59,350 nucleotides of DNA, from assembly GCA_046728175.1 (NCBI GenBank), contig JBKPEA010000090.1, forward strand, positions 1 to 59,350. The letters are read 5' to 3'. Source of the stretch: JAFAHS01 sp046728175 (GTDB taxonomy: Bacteria > Desulfobacterota > Binatia > Binatales > Binataceae). Made by a program: the position numbers and the translations under genes. Within the stretch, counting starts at the first letter, position 1. Each line of letters starts with the position of its first letter. Shown here in pieces: positions 17,499 to 25,588 of this stretch. The notes beneath the pieces were generated by a model that ran no database searches, was not told the origin of the DNA, and saw only the letters and a program-made list of their open reading frames with translations.

Positions 17499-18329
17499 CT
17501 ATTTGATCTGAGGAAGAAAGTCCGGAAAGTCCTTTGACGGTTTCATCTTCCAGACGGGTTTGCGTTTTTCAAGAAAAGCGCTCACGCCCTCATGCGAATC
17601 AGCCTGCTTACCGGTCCACTGAAACGCTCGCGAGTCGATGCTCTGCGCCTTTTCCATTTCGTCTTCACCGAGCAGTCCCCAGGTAAGCCGCTTGGTGATC
17701 GCGACCGAAACGGGCGCGGTATTGAGGGCGATATCTTCGGCCATTTCACGGACTTTGGCCCTGAATTCCCCGTCTGGCCAAACGTGACTCACAATTCCAA
17801 ATTCAAGCGCCTCCTGGGCGGAGATGATCTTTCCCGTCAGGAGCAGCTCGTTGGCTTTGGCCAGGCCGATCTGCCGGGGAAGGGTCCACAGACTGAGCGC
17901 TTCCGGAATCACTCCGCGTCGCACGAACACAAAGCCGATTCGCGCGCTCTCCGCAGCGACCCGGATGTCCCACTGCATCGGCAAGGTAATGCCGACCCCG
18001 ACCGCGGGGCCATTGATCGCCGCGATGATCGGCTTCTTCATATTCCACGGCCGGATCGCGGGCGCCTCGCGAATCTCGCCGCGTTCGCGACGCTTGTCGT
18101 AGTTGAACGTGTCGCCACCGGCGGTCGACAGGTCTGCGCCTGCGCAGAACGCGCGGCCGGCCCCGGTAACGACAATGACCCGCACCTGATCGTCGCCGTC
18201 GAGCGCGGCGAATGCCTGCGAGAGTTCCGCGCCCATGGCCGCGTTGTACGCGTTGAGTTTCTCGGGTCGATTGAGTGTGATGGTGGCGACGCCATTCGTG
18301 ATCTCCACCAGCAGCGCAGAATAAGCCAT
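17499..18329 (-). CDS. Enoyl-CoA hydratase/isomerase family protein
   Basis: A 276-residue crotonase-fold protein that acts on acyl-CoA thioesters. The two oxyanion-hole segments are visible: VVTGAGRAFCAGADLS near 52-67 and PIIAAINGPAVGVGITLPMQWD near 99-120. RRGVIPEALSLWTLPRQIGL follows, then SAQEALEFGIVSHV. In the position that usually reads PxxGG the protein has PEALS, so hydratase, isomerase and other crotonase activities cannot be separated by sequence. The 183 bases downstream, before the lipoprotein gene, contain no recognised gene. Confidence 0.88.
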   Translation of the reverse strand: MAYSALLVEITNGVATITLNRPEKLNAYNAAMGAELSQAFAALDGDDQVRVIVVTGAGRAFCAGADLSTAGGDTFNYDKRRERGEIREAPAIRPWNMKKPIIAAINGPAVGVGITLPMQWDIRVAAESARIGFVFVRRGVIPEALSLWTLPRQIGLAKANELLLTGKIISAQEALEFGIVSHVWPDGEFRAKVREMAEDIALNTAPVSVAITKRLTWGLLGEDEMEKAQSIDSRAFQWTGKQADSHEGVSAFLEKRKPVWKMKPSKDFPDFLPQIK

Positions 18330-18410
18330 CGCTCTCTCCCTCCACTAAACTTCTGAGGCGGTTATAGCGCCGTGGGAAGGAAATCGGAAAGCGCTTTTCC
18401 GGACTGCGGC

Positions 18411-18893
18411 CTACTTGCTGAAATCGATCGGCTGACCGCAGGCATTGCCGCCCGCGTTGTAGTCATACACCAGGCGGCCACCGTAATCCGCGCCGCGCGC
18501 GATGAGCACGCACATCGCGACCAGCCCGATCAGAAACGCCCACCGTCCGCGCCTCGGAAGTGGCCGGGCCACCAGTGCCCACACGGTCAGCGCGCCGGTC
18601 AGCGCGGTGACCGCGACCATTAGATTCCGATGACGGATCAACAGGGCGTCTCGCACCGAGGGCGCAATCATGACGCCCTCGCTCGCATAGAGACCGGTCC
18701 CCGCGGAGAGCACGGCTCCGATCGCGCCAAGCACGAGCGCCCACAACGCGGCCCCGGTGATGGATTCATTGCTCAATGAGGCGCCCAGGAAGTAGAGCAA
18801 CGTGGCAGCGAGCAGAAGTGCGATAGGGAAGTGCACTACCACCGGGTGGATGTTCTGAAGATGTGCCGCTCCCGGGAACAGCCTCTCCAGCAC
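18411..18893 (-). CDS. DUF2231 membrane protein
   Basis: A 160-residue protein with four predicted membrane helices and the family-typical start LQNIHPVVVHFPIALLLAAT, whose His residues lie at the first helix. The C-terminus is RLVYDYNAGGNACGQPIDF. DUF2231 proteins are often found with redox or heme proteins, but their biochemical role is not established. It starts with GTG only four bases after the stop of a small secreted Cys/His protein, so the two are almost certainly co-translated. Confidence 0.8.
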   Translation of the reverse strand: MLERLFPGAAHLQNIHPVVVHFPIALLLAATLLYFLGASLSNESITGAALWALVLGAIGAVLSAGTGLYASEGVMIAPSVRDALLIRHRNLMVAVTALTGALTVWALVARPLPRRGRWAFLIGLVAMCVLIARGADYGGRLVYDYNAGGNACGQPIDFSK

Positions 18894-18897
18894 GCGC

Positions 18898-19260
18898 TTA
18901 CTTTACCGATTCGGCGGTGAGAAAGTTCACCCCACCCTTGCTGTACTCTTTTCCGGTCACCGTGACCTGGTCCTCCATCTTTGAGTACACGTCGTCCGGC
19001 AGGGGCTGGTCGTTTTTCGCGGGCAGCAAAACGTAGACATTGCCGCTCGCGTCCACCAGTGCCACCGGGATCCCCTTCTTCACGCACGCGATCGCGCATT
19101 GCTTGTGGCTGGAGCCCTTCGCGCCCATCGATCCATAACAATAACTGTCCTCCAGGGTTCCCGTCACGGACTTTTCCGCAGTACTCCCGGCGGCGCACAG
19201 GTAACCGGCCAGGCCGGTGGCGAGAATCAGTCCGAGCGCGACGGTCGCGAATTTCTTCAT
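18898..19260 (-). CDS. Small secreted protein with conserved Cys/His motif
   Basis: A 120-residue protein with a clear signal peptide (MKKF, then a hydrophobic stretch to about 24). The mature part contains Cys41 (EDSYCYG), His52, Cys55 and Cys59 (SHKQCAIACVKKGIPVAL). This looks like a metal- or heme-binding or redox site. ATG 19260 is preferred over an upstream extension because GGAGGA sits eight bases before it. It lies four bases ahead of the DUF2231 membrane gene. No firm family name can be given. A role in an exported redox or metal module with the DUF2231 protein is inference. Confidence 0.75.
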   Translation of the reverse strand: MKKFATVALGLILATGLAGYLCAAGSTAEKSVTGTLEDSYCYGSMGAKGSSHKQCAIACVKKGIPVALVDASGNVYVLLPAKNDQPLPDDVYSKMEDQVTVTGKEYSKGGVNFLTAESVK

Positions 19261-19330
19261 CACGTTTCCTCCGGTGAATGTTTTACAAGTCTCACGCTTG
19301 GCGCGCTCGACTTCCCGCTTCCGGTCAGAG

Positions 19331-20326
19331 CTACCGGCGAACGGAACGCGCTTCAACCGGCGAATCGACGCCCCCAAACAATTCGCGCCATCGCGCGCGC
19401 TTGCGGGTTCGTGATCGAGCCCCGATTCGGCTCAGATGACGCTCCAGAACTTCCCTGAGTTCTTCGTTGAGCCGTTCGATCTCGATTTCCTCGGGCATCT
19501 TGGGACGTGGCTGTCCCTCGGGCATCCCGCCGCGGCGACGGCCGTAGAGCTGTTGCAGTCGCAATTCCGCCTTGGCCAGCATCGCCTTGTACTTGTAGTC
19601 AAGCCGCCCAAGATCGTCTGCAAGTCCAGCCAGTGCGACGTAGCGCCTACGCATGCGCCACCACTCGAACAGGGTGACGACCATGACGCCGAACATGAGC
19701 AGCGCGCCGACGGTGGTCGTCAATGCGGTCGCATGCCACCACGGGAGCAGGCGCAGGCTCGAGTTCAATGATTGATTGTCGGAGGTGAGATCCTGAACCT
19801 TGTCGCGCAGGCCACTCAATTCGCGTTCGTCGCTGTCCGCCTTCTGCTGTGCGCTCTGGGCTTGAGCGGAGAGCGTCTTTACCTGCGCCTGCAAGCCGTT
19901 TACCTGCGCGATGAACGGATTGGGAACTTTGAGCTCATCGCCGGCCATCAGCTCGTCGTCCGTATGCATATGATTGCGCTGCGCGAGTTCCTCCGTGGTA
20001 AGACCGAACATCGCCGCGATCGATCCCATCGAATCGCCGGGCCGGATCGTGTACGGAAACGTTTTCCGCGGTGGGGGGGGCGGTTTTGGCACCGCCTGGG
20101 CTTCCGGATAGGAGGTTGCGGGCGCCTCACTCGGGTTTTCCTCCGCGGGCCGTGTGATCGCGGACGGCGCACGATAGGGCCTTTCCACCGCCGATGGCGG
20201 AGAGCCCTGTGAGGTGTCGCCTTCAAACTCGCTGGTTTGGGCGAGGCAGATTGAGGAACAGCCAAATGTGCACGCGACTAGTAACGCCCATTTGGCCCCC
20301 GTGCCGAGGAATGCTCTGAATGACAT
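19331..20326 (-). CDS. LysM domain membrane protein
   Basis: About 331 residues. An N-terminal signal or anchor helix (FLGTGAKWALLVACTFGCSS) is followed by a Pro-rich linker. A LysM peptidoglycan-binding domain lies near 90-135 (YTIRPGDSMGSIAAMFGLTTEELAQRN). Next come a coiled-coil segment of about 40 residues (QAQVKTLSAQAQSAQQKADS), a second membrane helix (ATALTTTVGALLMFGVMVVT) and a charged Arg-rich cytoplasmic tail. This resembles FimV-like polar or cell-wall scaffold proteins in layout. ATG 20326 was chosen over a GTG four codons upstream. The exact role is unknown. Confidence 0.75.
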   Translation of the reverse strand: MSFRAFLGTGAKWALLVACTFGCSSICLAQTSEFEGDTSQGSPPSAVERPYRAPSAITRPAEENPSEAPATSYPEAQAVPKPPPPPRKTFPYTIRPGDSMGSIAAMFGLTTEELAQRNHMHTDDELMAGDELKVPNPFIAQVNGLQAQVKTLSAQAQSAQQKADSDERELSGLRDKVQDLTSDNQSLNSSLRLLPWWHATALTTTVGALLMFGVMVVTLFEWWRMRRRYVALAGLADDLGRLDYKYKAMLAKAELRLQQLYGRRRGGMPEGQPRPKMPEEIEIERLNEELREVLERHLSRIGARSRTRKRARWRELFGGVDSPVEARSVRR

Positions 20327-20538
20327 CCGCCCGTTCACCGATCGTCAGCAAACAGTCACGAAAATTATTCTAACACACGGCTGAATCAAATGCCGCGCAC
20401 GAAATGAGAGTGAATTGGCGGACCCCGGCTCCTTTTGCATGCACATTTGCCGGATCGTTGAGGGTGCTAGCGGACCGCTTCGCAAGCTTCGTCTTGTAAA
20501 ACTTGCTTATAGCTGGCCACGCCGCTGATTCGAGGGGC

Positions 20539-21516
20539 TTACGATACCTGTTCGGGTGAGGGATGAAGGGCTGCGTACGCAGCACCTACCACTCCGCCGG
20601 TCGGACCAAGCGCGGCGCGCACGATTTGCGCGTCAGCTGCCATCGCAGCAAAAGCACGGGTGCGGACTTGCGCGTGCATCGTGCGCCGCATGAATCGCAG
20701 GGCGCCGGCGACGCCGCCGCCGAGCACGATGAGATCGGGATTAAAGATGTTAACGAAGGACGCGATCGCAATGCCGAGGTAATGGCCCGCGGTAGCGAAG
20801 GCACGGAGTGCGACGCGGTCACCCCTCTGCGCCGCGCGTGTCAAGCCGCGCACGCTAAAGTTCCCTTCCGCATCGAGGTAACGCTGAGGCAGCCGACGGC
20901 CTGGGGCAAAATGGGGTTCTACCAATTTCCGGATGCCGGATGCCGACGCATATGATTCGAGGCATCCGCGCGCGCCGCAATCGCAAGGCACGCCCGCTGG
21001 CTCGACCGCCACATGCCCAAGCTCGGCCGCCATTCCGTTGCGTCCGTGCACCAGCTGGCCATCAACGATAAGCCCGCCGCCCACGCCGGTGCCTAACGTG
21101 AGGAGTACGACGTTGCGATGCCCGCGCGCGGCGCCTCGCCAGAATTCTCCGAGCGCCCAGGCATTCGCATCGTTCTCGACCGCCACCCGACGCCCCAGAG
21201 CCTCTTCCAATCGGGCCCTAAGAGGAAATGAATGCCACGCTGCGATATGGGGCGCGGCCATGACCGTTCCCGTATGCACGTTCAAGGGCCCGGGCACGGC
21301 GACGCCGATAGCGCGCGGCGGTCCCATTCCACGCCGGCGCGCTTCGTCTTCAAGCGCACGAACTTGCTGTACGATGTTTTCCGCCACCAGTGATGCGGTG
21401 GCGTCGGCGTGTGCCGGGCCGCGACGCAGCACCCGGACTCTGCCACTCGCCGACACCGCCGCGCAGCGGATGTTGGTCCCGCCCATGTCGAGGCCTATGA
21501 CGTAACCGCTGTTCAT
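20539..21516 (-). CDS. ROK family sugar kinase (glucokinase-like)
   Basis: A 325-residue ROK kinase. It has the phosphate loop GLDMGGTNIRCA at about 8-19, the sugar-binding ENDANAWALGE near 114-124, LTLGTGVGGGLI, and the ROK zinc motif CDCGARGCLES with upstream ELGHVAVEP. Members phosphorylate glucose or related hexoses; glucose is the likeliest substrate but not proven. Its ATG directly follows the TGA of tlyA, so it is the last gene of the bioD-xseA-xseB-tlyA row or co-transcribed with it. The 212 bases to the LysM gene show no other gene. Confidence 0.9.
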   Translation of the reverse strand: MNSGYVIGLDMGGTNIRCAAVSASGRVRVLRRGPAHADATASLVAENIVQQVRALEDEARRRGMGPPRAIGVAVPGPLNVHTGTVMAAPHIAAWHSFPLRARLEEALGRRVAVENDANAWALGEFWRGAARGHRNVVLLTLGTGVGGGLIVDGQLVHGRNGMAAELGHVAVEPAGVPCDCGARGCLESYASASGIRKLVEPHFAPGRRLPQRYLDAEGNFSVRGLTRAAQRGDRVALRAFATAGHYLGIAIASFVNIFNPDLIVLGGGVAGALRFMRRTMHAQVRTRAFAAMAADAQIVRAALGPTGGVVGAAYAALHPSPEQVS

Positions 21517-22260
21517 TCACTTCACCGGATGCGCAAATCTCATCGCGGCCAGAAATTCGCGATTTCCCCGTGCGCCCTCGATCGGTGAATCGATCGAACC
21601 GACGATCTCAATGCCTGCCTCCCGCGCGAAGCTGAGTACCCCCTCCAGCGCCGTGCGCCGCAGTCCGGCATCGCGCACGATTCCGCCCTTGCCCACTTTG
21701 CCTTTTCCGACTTCGAACTGCGGCTTCACGAGCGCGATAATCTCGGCTTTTGCCGCGACCAGCGCAAGCACCGCGGGAATCACGATGCGCAGCGAAATGA
21801 AGCTGGTATCGATTGTGACCAGATCAGGCAAATACGGGAGCGTCTGAGGCTTAACCAGTCGGATATTCGTACGATCCAGAACGGTGACGCGCGGATCAGT
21901 CCGCAGCCGCTCCGCGATTTGGCCATAGCCGACATCAAGCGCGATTATGTGTGCGGCGCCTCGCTTGAGCAGCACGTCAGTGAAACCGCCGGTAGATGCG
22001 CCGACGTCGAGCGCATGGCGTCCCGTCACCTCGATCGCGAAGGCATCCAGGGCCGCGATCAGTTTATACGCGCCGCGGCTCGCGTACTGCGGATCGGAAC
22101 CGACCACCGTGATGTTGCTGGCCGCAGTGACCAGCAGATCCGGCTTGTCGGCGGGCCGGGAATTTACCCGTACCCGCCCCGCCATGATCAGCCGCCGGGC
22201 CGTCTCGCGGCTTTCGGCCAGCCCGCGCCGCGCCATCTCGATATCGAGCCGCGCGCGCAT
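21517..22260 (-). CDS. tlyA: TlyA family rRNA 2'-O-methyltransferase
   Basis: A 247-residue protein of the hemolysin/TlyA family, which in characterised cases methylates 16S and 23S rRNA cytidines. An N-terminal S4 RNA-binding domain (about 1-60; RLDIEMARRGLAESRETARR) is followed by an FtsJ/RrmJ-like methyltransferase domain with the SAM loop DVGASTGGFTDVLL and VTIDTSFISLR. ATG 22260 is chosen because the S4 domain begins there; the open frame upstream has no homology. The start is 34 bases after xseB. Despite the old name it is not expected to be a haemolysin. Confidence 0.92.
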   Translation of the reverse strand: MRARLDIEMARRGLAESRETARRLIMAGRVRVNSRPADKPDLLVTAASNITVVGSDPQYASRGAYKLIAALDAFAIEVTGRHALDVGASTGGFTDVLLKRGAAHIIALDVGYGQIAERLRTDPRVTVLDRTNIRLVKPQTLPYLPDLVTIDTSFISLRIVIPAVLALVAAKAEIIALVKPQFEVGKGKVGKGGIVRDAGLRRTALEGVLSFAREAGIEIVGSIDSPIEGARGNREFLAAMRFAHPVK

Positions 22261-22294
22261 TAACGGCCCCCATCTCGCGGAGGTCGGAGGGAGT

Positions 22295-22573
22295 TCAGAA
22301 AGACTCGTCGTCTTGGTCGTCGTCAGCGCGGGGTTTCTCGCCCAATTCGTGGTCGAGCGATGAACTCTGCAGCCGGCCTTCAGTGTTGCGGGTAAGCAGC
22401 TCGACCTTGCGTTCCACTTCGTCGAGTTTGCGATTGAGCGATTTGACCAGCGCGACACCGCGCTCGAATGCGCTGATCGACTCTTCCAGGGTCAGCTCGC
22501 CGGAGTCGATCTGGTTCACCAGCGTTTCGAGATCCTTGATTTCCTCTTCAAACTTTTTTTCCTTCGCGGCCAT
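22295..22573 (-). CDS. xseB: Exodeoxyribonuclease VII small subunit
   Basis: The 92-residue small subunit binds XseA to form exonuclease VII, which degrades single-stranded DNA from both ends. FEEEIKDLETLVNQIDSGEL and TLEESISAFERGVALVKSLN are diagnostic of the family's helical hairpin. It begins six bases after the xseA stop, so translational coupling is likely. The C-terminal tail (about 75-92) is acidic and probably disordered. Confidence 0.95.
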   Translation of the reverse strand: MAAKEKKFEEEIKDLETLVNQIDSGELTLEESISAFERGVALVKSLNRKLDEVERKVELLTRNTEGRLQSSSLDHELGEKPRADDDQDDESF

Positions 22574-22579
22574 GATCTT

Positions 22580-24001
22580 CTATGTTTCGCGCGCGACGGT
22601 GCGCGCTCGCAACCTCCCCCTCAGCAACCGAATCTGAAGCTCGTCTCCCATCTCAACCGTGGAAGCGTCGACCACCACCCGCGCTTCGCGCGCGCTGCTT
22701 ACAACTGCGTAACCGCGCTCGAGAACGCGCAAGGGAGAAAGCGAATCGAGCCGGGCTGCGAGCTCGCCGAGTCGATGGCGGCGCTTCGCCAGCCCAGCCA
22801 CGGCTCCGGCGTCGAGCCGGTCGGAGAAGGTGGCGAGCTTCACCTTGTGCTCACCTACCAGCTTGCCGGTACTGTGCGCGAGCGACAGCGACCCTCGCGC
22901 GAGACGATGGCGCAGCTCGCGAATTTCGGCGGCAGGCGCGCGCAGGCGGAGGACCAGTTCCCGCATCGAGTGCCGGGCGCCTTCCATCCGATTGCGCAGC
23001 GCATCGCGCAGCGCGTCGCGAAGATCGGCGAGGTCCGCGCGCGCCCGCGCGGCCAGCGCGCCGGGGTGGCGTACCCGGACGGCGAGATCATCCACCGTCT
23101 CACGCCACCCGCCCAGTTCCCGCTTCATTCTTGCGATCAGCGCTGCGCGCGCCATCGAGATCTGCTCGCGAAGCTCCACGATGCTGGGCACCACCATCTG
23201 CGCTGCGGCCGTCGGGGTCGGAGCGCGGACATCGGCGACAAAATCGGCGATCGTGTAGTCGATTTCGTGACCCACCGCGGAGATTATCGGAATCCGGGAC
23301 TTGAAGATCGCGCGCGCTACGATCTCCTCGTTGAACGCCCACAAGTCTTCTAGCGAACCGCCACCGCGACCTACGATGATCACCTCGGCGCGGCCATCTT
23401 GATTAAGGTCCGCAATCGCCTCCGCAATCTCCCATGCGGCGCCATCGCCCTGAACTTTCGCGGCGCGCACCAGCAGATGAACATTTGGGAACCGGTCGAG
23501 CAGGACATGCACGATGTCGCGAAGACCTGCACCGCGGCGGGCGGTAACGATTCCGATAGTGCGAGGCAGAAACGGCACCGCGCGTTTGCGCGTGCGGTCG
23601 AACAGTCCTTCGGCAGCCAGACGCTGCTTGAGCTGCTCGAAGGCAATCTGCAGGGCGCCCAGGCCACGCGGTTCTATCTCGTCCGCCACGATCTGCAGCG
23701 AGCCGCGCGTCTCGAAAACGTTGACCCGCCCGCGGATCATCAGCGCCATGCCGTCTTTGATCTGAAATCGCAGGCGCTGGTAATCGCTGCGAAACATCAC
23801 CACGCTTAGCGAGCTGCGGTCGTCCTTGAGGGTGAAGTAGAAGTGGCCCGAAGCGGCGAGGCGCCCATTCGACACCTCACCGGCAACCCAAACCCCGTCG
23901 AGATGGTCCTCCAGGGTCTCGCTGATCAGCCTGACGAGCTGGGTCACGCTGAGTGCCCTCGCAGATCGGCGCCCAAAGACCATTACCAACTGCTCGTCCA
24001 T
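22580..24001 (-). CDS. xseA: Exodeoxyribonuclease VII large subunit
   Basis: Catalytic subunit of ExoVII, 473 residues. An N-terminal OB-fold DNA-binding domain (about 17-115) contains VWVAGEVSNGRLAASGHFYF. The catalytic domain follows with IGIVTARRGAGLRDIVHVLL, EVIIVGRGGGSLEDLWAFNE and ISAVGHEIDYTIADFVADVR, all strongly conserved in the family. The Arg-rich, coiled-coil C-terminal half carries the XseB-binding helices. It lies between bioD and xseB on the same strand. Confidence 0.97.
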   Translation of the reverse strand: MDEQLVMVFGRRSARALSVTQLVRLISETLEDHLDGVWVAGEVSNGRLAASGHFYFTLKDDRSSLSVVMFRSDYQRLRFQIKDGMALMIRGRVNVFETRGSLQIVADEIEPRGLGALQIAFEQLKQRLAAEGLFDRTRKRAVPFLPRTIGIVTARRGAGLRDIVHVLLDRFPNVHLLVRAAKVQGDGAAWEIAEAIADLNQDGRAEVIIVGRGGGSLEDLWAFNEEIVARAIFKSRIPIISAVGHEIDYTIADFVADVRAPTPTAAAQMVVPSIVELREQISMARAALIARMKRELGGWRETVDDLAVRVRHPGALAARARADLADLRDALRDALRNRMEGARHSMRELVLRLRAPAAEIRELRHRLARGSLSLAHSTGKLVGEHKVKLATFSDRLDAGAVAGLAKRRHRLGELAARLDSLSPLRVLERGYAVVSSAREARVVVDASTVEMGDELQIRLLRGRLRARTVARET

Positions 24002-24076
24002 GGCTAACCAAGGGTATCAAAAAGTAGTAAGCGAGGTGAGGAGAGGGTTGCGGGTTAAGAACGGCGGCACATTGAT

Positions 24077-24769
24077 TCAAGGCACGGTGACGCCTTCAGC
24101 ACGGAGTAGGAGTTTCTCCACCACCTCGATGCTGAGCGGCTCTTTGAAGCGCATGGTGCCCAGACAGGAAGTATCGGTCAGGCGCGAGAGCGTTTTGACG
24201 ATGGTTGGGTCCCCGGGTCGCAGTGCGGGCTCGAGATCATTGAAGATCCAGCCGGCGACCTGCAATCCCTTGCTCGCTGCATAGCGCAAGGTAAGCAGCG
24301 CGGAATTAAGCGCTCCTGGCCGGTTCGCGATCACGACTATGACCTCAAGGTCGAGCGCCGCGCCCAGATCTGCAAAATCCGCATGCCTGGTTATTGGCTC
24401 GGCCAGTCCGCCGGTACTCTCAACTAACACCAGGTCGCTGGCGGCGGCGATGCGGTCGAAGCAATCGCTGATTCGCCCGAGCTCGGGCTGCGGCAGCGAA
24501 TCAAGTTCGGCTGCTGCCGGGGGAGAGGTCGCACTGCGGTAACGATAGGGACACATCACTTCCACGGGCAGATCGCATCCCGCGGCGAGTGCCAGCGCGC
24601 GAGTGTCGGAGGCCTCGAGTTGGCCGTTGCGATCCGCGCAACCAACCTCGGCGGGTTTCATCACCCCAATGCGGAGACCGCGCGCTCGAAATGCAAAGCC
24701 GAGGGCGCAGCCCACCGTGCTCTTGCCCACTCGGCTGCCGGTTCCCGTGATGAGAAAGTTGACGCTCAT
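24077..24769 (-). CDS. bioD: Dethiobiotin synthetase
   Basis: ATP-dependent carboxylase that closes the ureido ring of biotin. The 230-residue protein has the P-loop GTGSRVGKSTVG at about 8-19, the diaminopelargonate-binding MKPAEVGC and PYRYRSATSPPAAAEL, and LVESTGGLAEPI near 135. The P-loop reads GTGS where most BioD proteins have GTDT, a minor departure. No other biotin gene lies in the window. It precedes xseA by 75 bases on the same strand. Confidence 0.88.
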   Translation of the reverse strand: MSVNFLITGTGSRVGKSTVGCALGFAFRARGLRIGVMKPAEVGCADRNGQLEASDTRALALAAGCDLPVEVMCPYRYRSATSPPAAAELDSLPQPELGRISDCFDRIAAASDLVLVESTGGLAEPITRHADFADLGAALDLEVIVVIANRPGALNSALLTLRYAASKGLQVAGWIFNDLEPALRPGDPTIVKTLSRLTDTSCLGTMRFKEPLSIEVVEKLLLRAEGVTVP

Positions 24770-24961
24770 CTATTGGCCCGCGATGTTGCTCTCGCTCCGG
24801 ACCGAGAGGCTGAAGGCCCGTGATTCCCAGGGCTGCCCTTCAAGTCGCTTAAGGGCAAGCCGCTGCCAGTACGGTTCTGAAGCCAGGCAGCGATTTCGCG
24901 GCGCGCCCCTACGCGCTAGCTTCATGCCCGCATACGTCGTCGGCGAGCAGGAGGGCCAGCG

Positions 24962-25471
24962 ATGAGCAATGAGAGCGTGGCCGGGAAATGGGAACGCGTG
25001 CGGGTCAGGCATGTGCACGACCATCCGCCCGTACTGAACATAAACCGCAGACACGACGATTCACTCACCGCCGGCGAACGAATCGCCGATCGTTTTGCTG
25101 AGATAATGGGCAGCTGGTCCTTCATCATCATCCAGTCGCTGATCCTCGGCGGATGGATTGCACTCAACGTCATCGCCTACATACGGCACTGGGACCCATA
25201 TCCGTTCATCCTGCTGAACCTGGTGCTGAGCTTCCAGGCCGCCTATGCGGCACCGATCATCATGATGTCCCAGAATCGGCAAGCCGACAAAGACCGGCTG
25301 ATGGCGGAGCACGACTATCAGATCAACACGAAGGCCGAGCTGGAAGTGAAGTCCATCATGCAGCACCTCGAACAGCAGGACGAGGTGATGATCGATATCC
25401 TGCGGCGTCTGGAGGCGCAGCACGAAGCCTTACTCGCTCGCGGTGCGATAGACGCGCAAGGTCGAGCGTGA
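24962..25471 (+). CDS. DUF1003 family membrane protein
   Basis: A 169-residue protein. Two membrane helices lie at about 51-70 (WSFIIIQSLILGGWIALNV) and 82-102 (YPFILLNLVLSFQAAYAAPI), followed by MMSQNRQADKDRLMAEHDY, the hallmark of DUF1003. A C-terminal helical tail carries Glu/Gln-rich repeats. Function unknown. AGGAGGG lies eight bases before the ATG. It is a single plus-strand gene between the minus-strand bioD and ctpA groups. Confidence 0.88.
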   Translation: MSNESVAGKWERVRVRHVHDHPPVLNINRRHDDSLTAGERIADRFAEIMGSWSFIIIQSLILGGWIALNVIAYIRHWDPYPFILLNLVLSFQAAYAAPIIMMSQNRQADKDRLMAEHDYQINTKAELEVKSIMQHLEQQDEVMIDILRRLEAQHEALLARGAIDAQGRA

Positions 25472-25526
25472 TACAAGGCGCGCCCCTGTCCAGCCGGCTC
25501 GCGGGGCCTCATTAAGGTACCGCCTC

Positions 25527-25560
25527 AAAAAAGTGCGGCGGCCTGTTCCCGGGCCGCCGC
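25527..25560 (-). terminator. Rho-independent terminator of the lgt-resA-ctpA row
   Basis: On the minus strand a 9-bp GC stem (GCGGCGGCC paired with GGCCGCCGC, 8-base loop) is followed by A-C and then six T. It begins about 30 bases past the ctpA stop. The shape is that of a strong intrinsic terminator. Confidence 0.85.
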
Positions 25561-25588
25561 AACCAATTCCAGACCGAACTCTGCCCAG

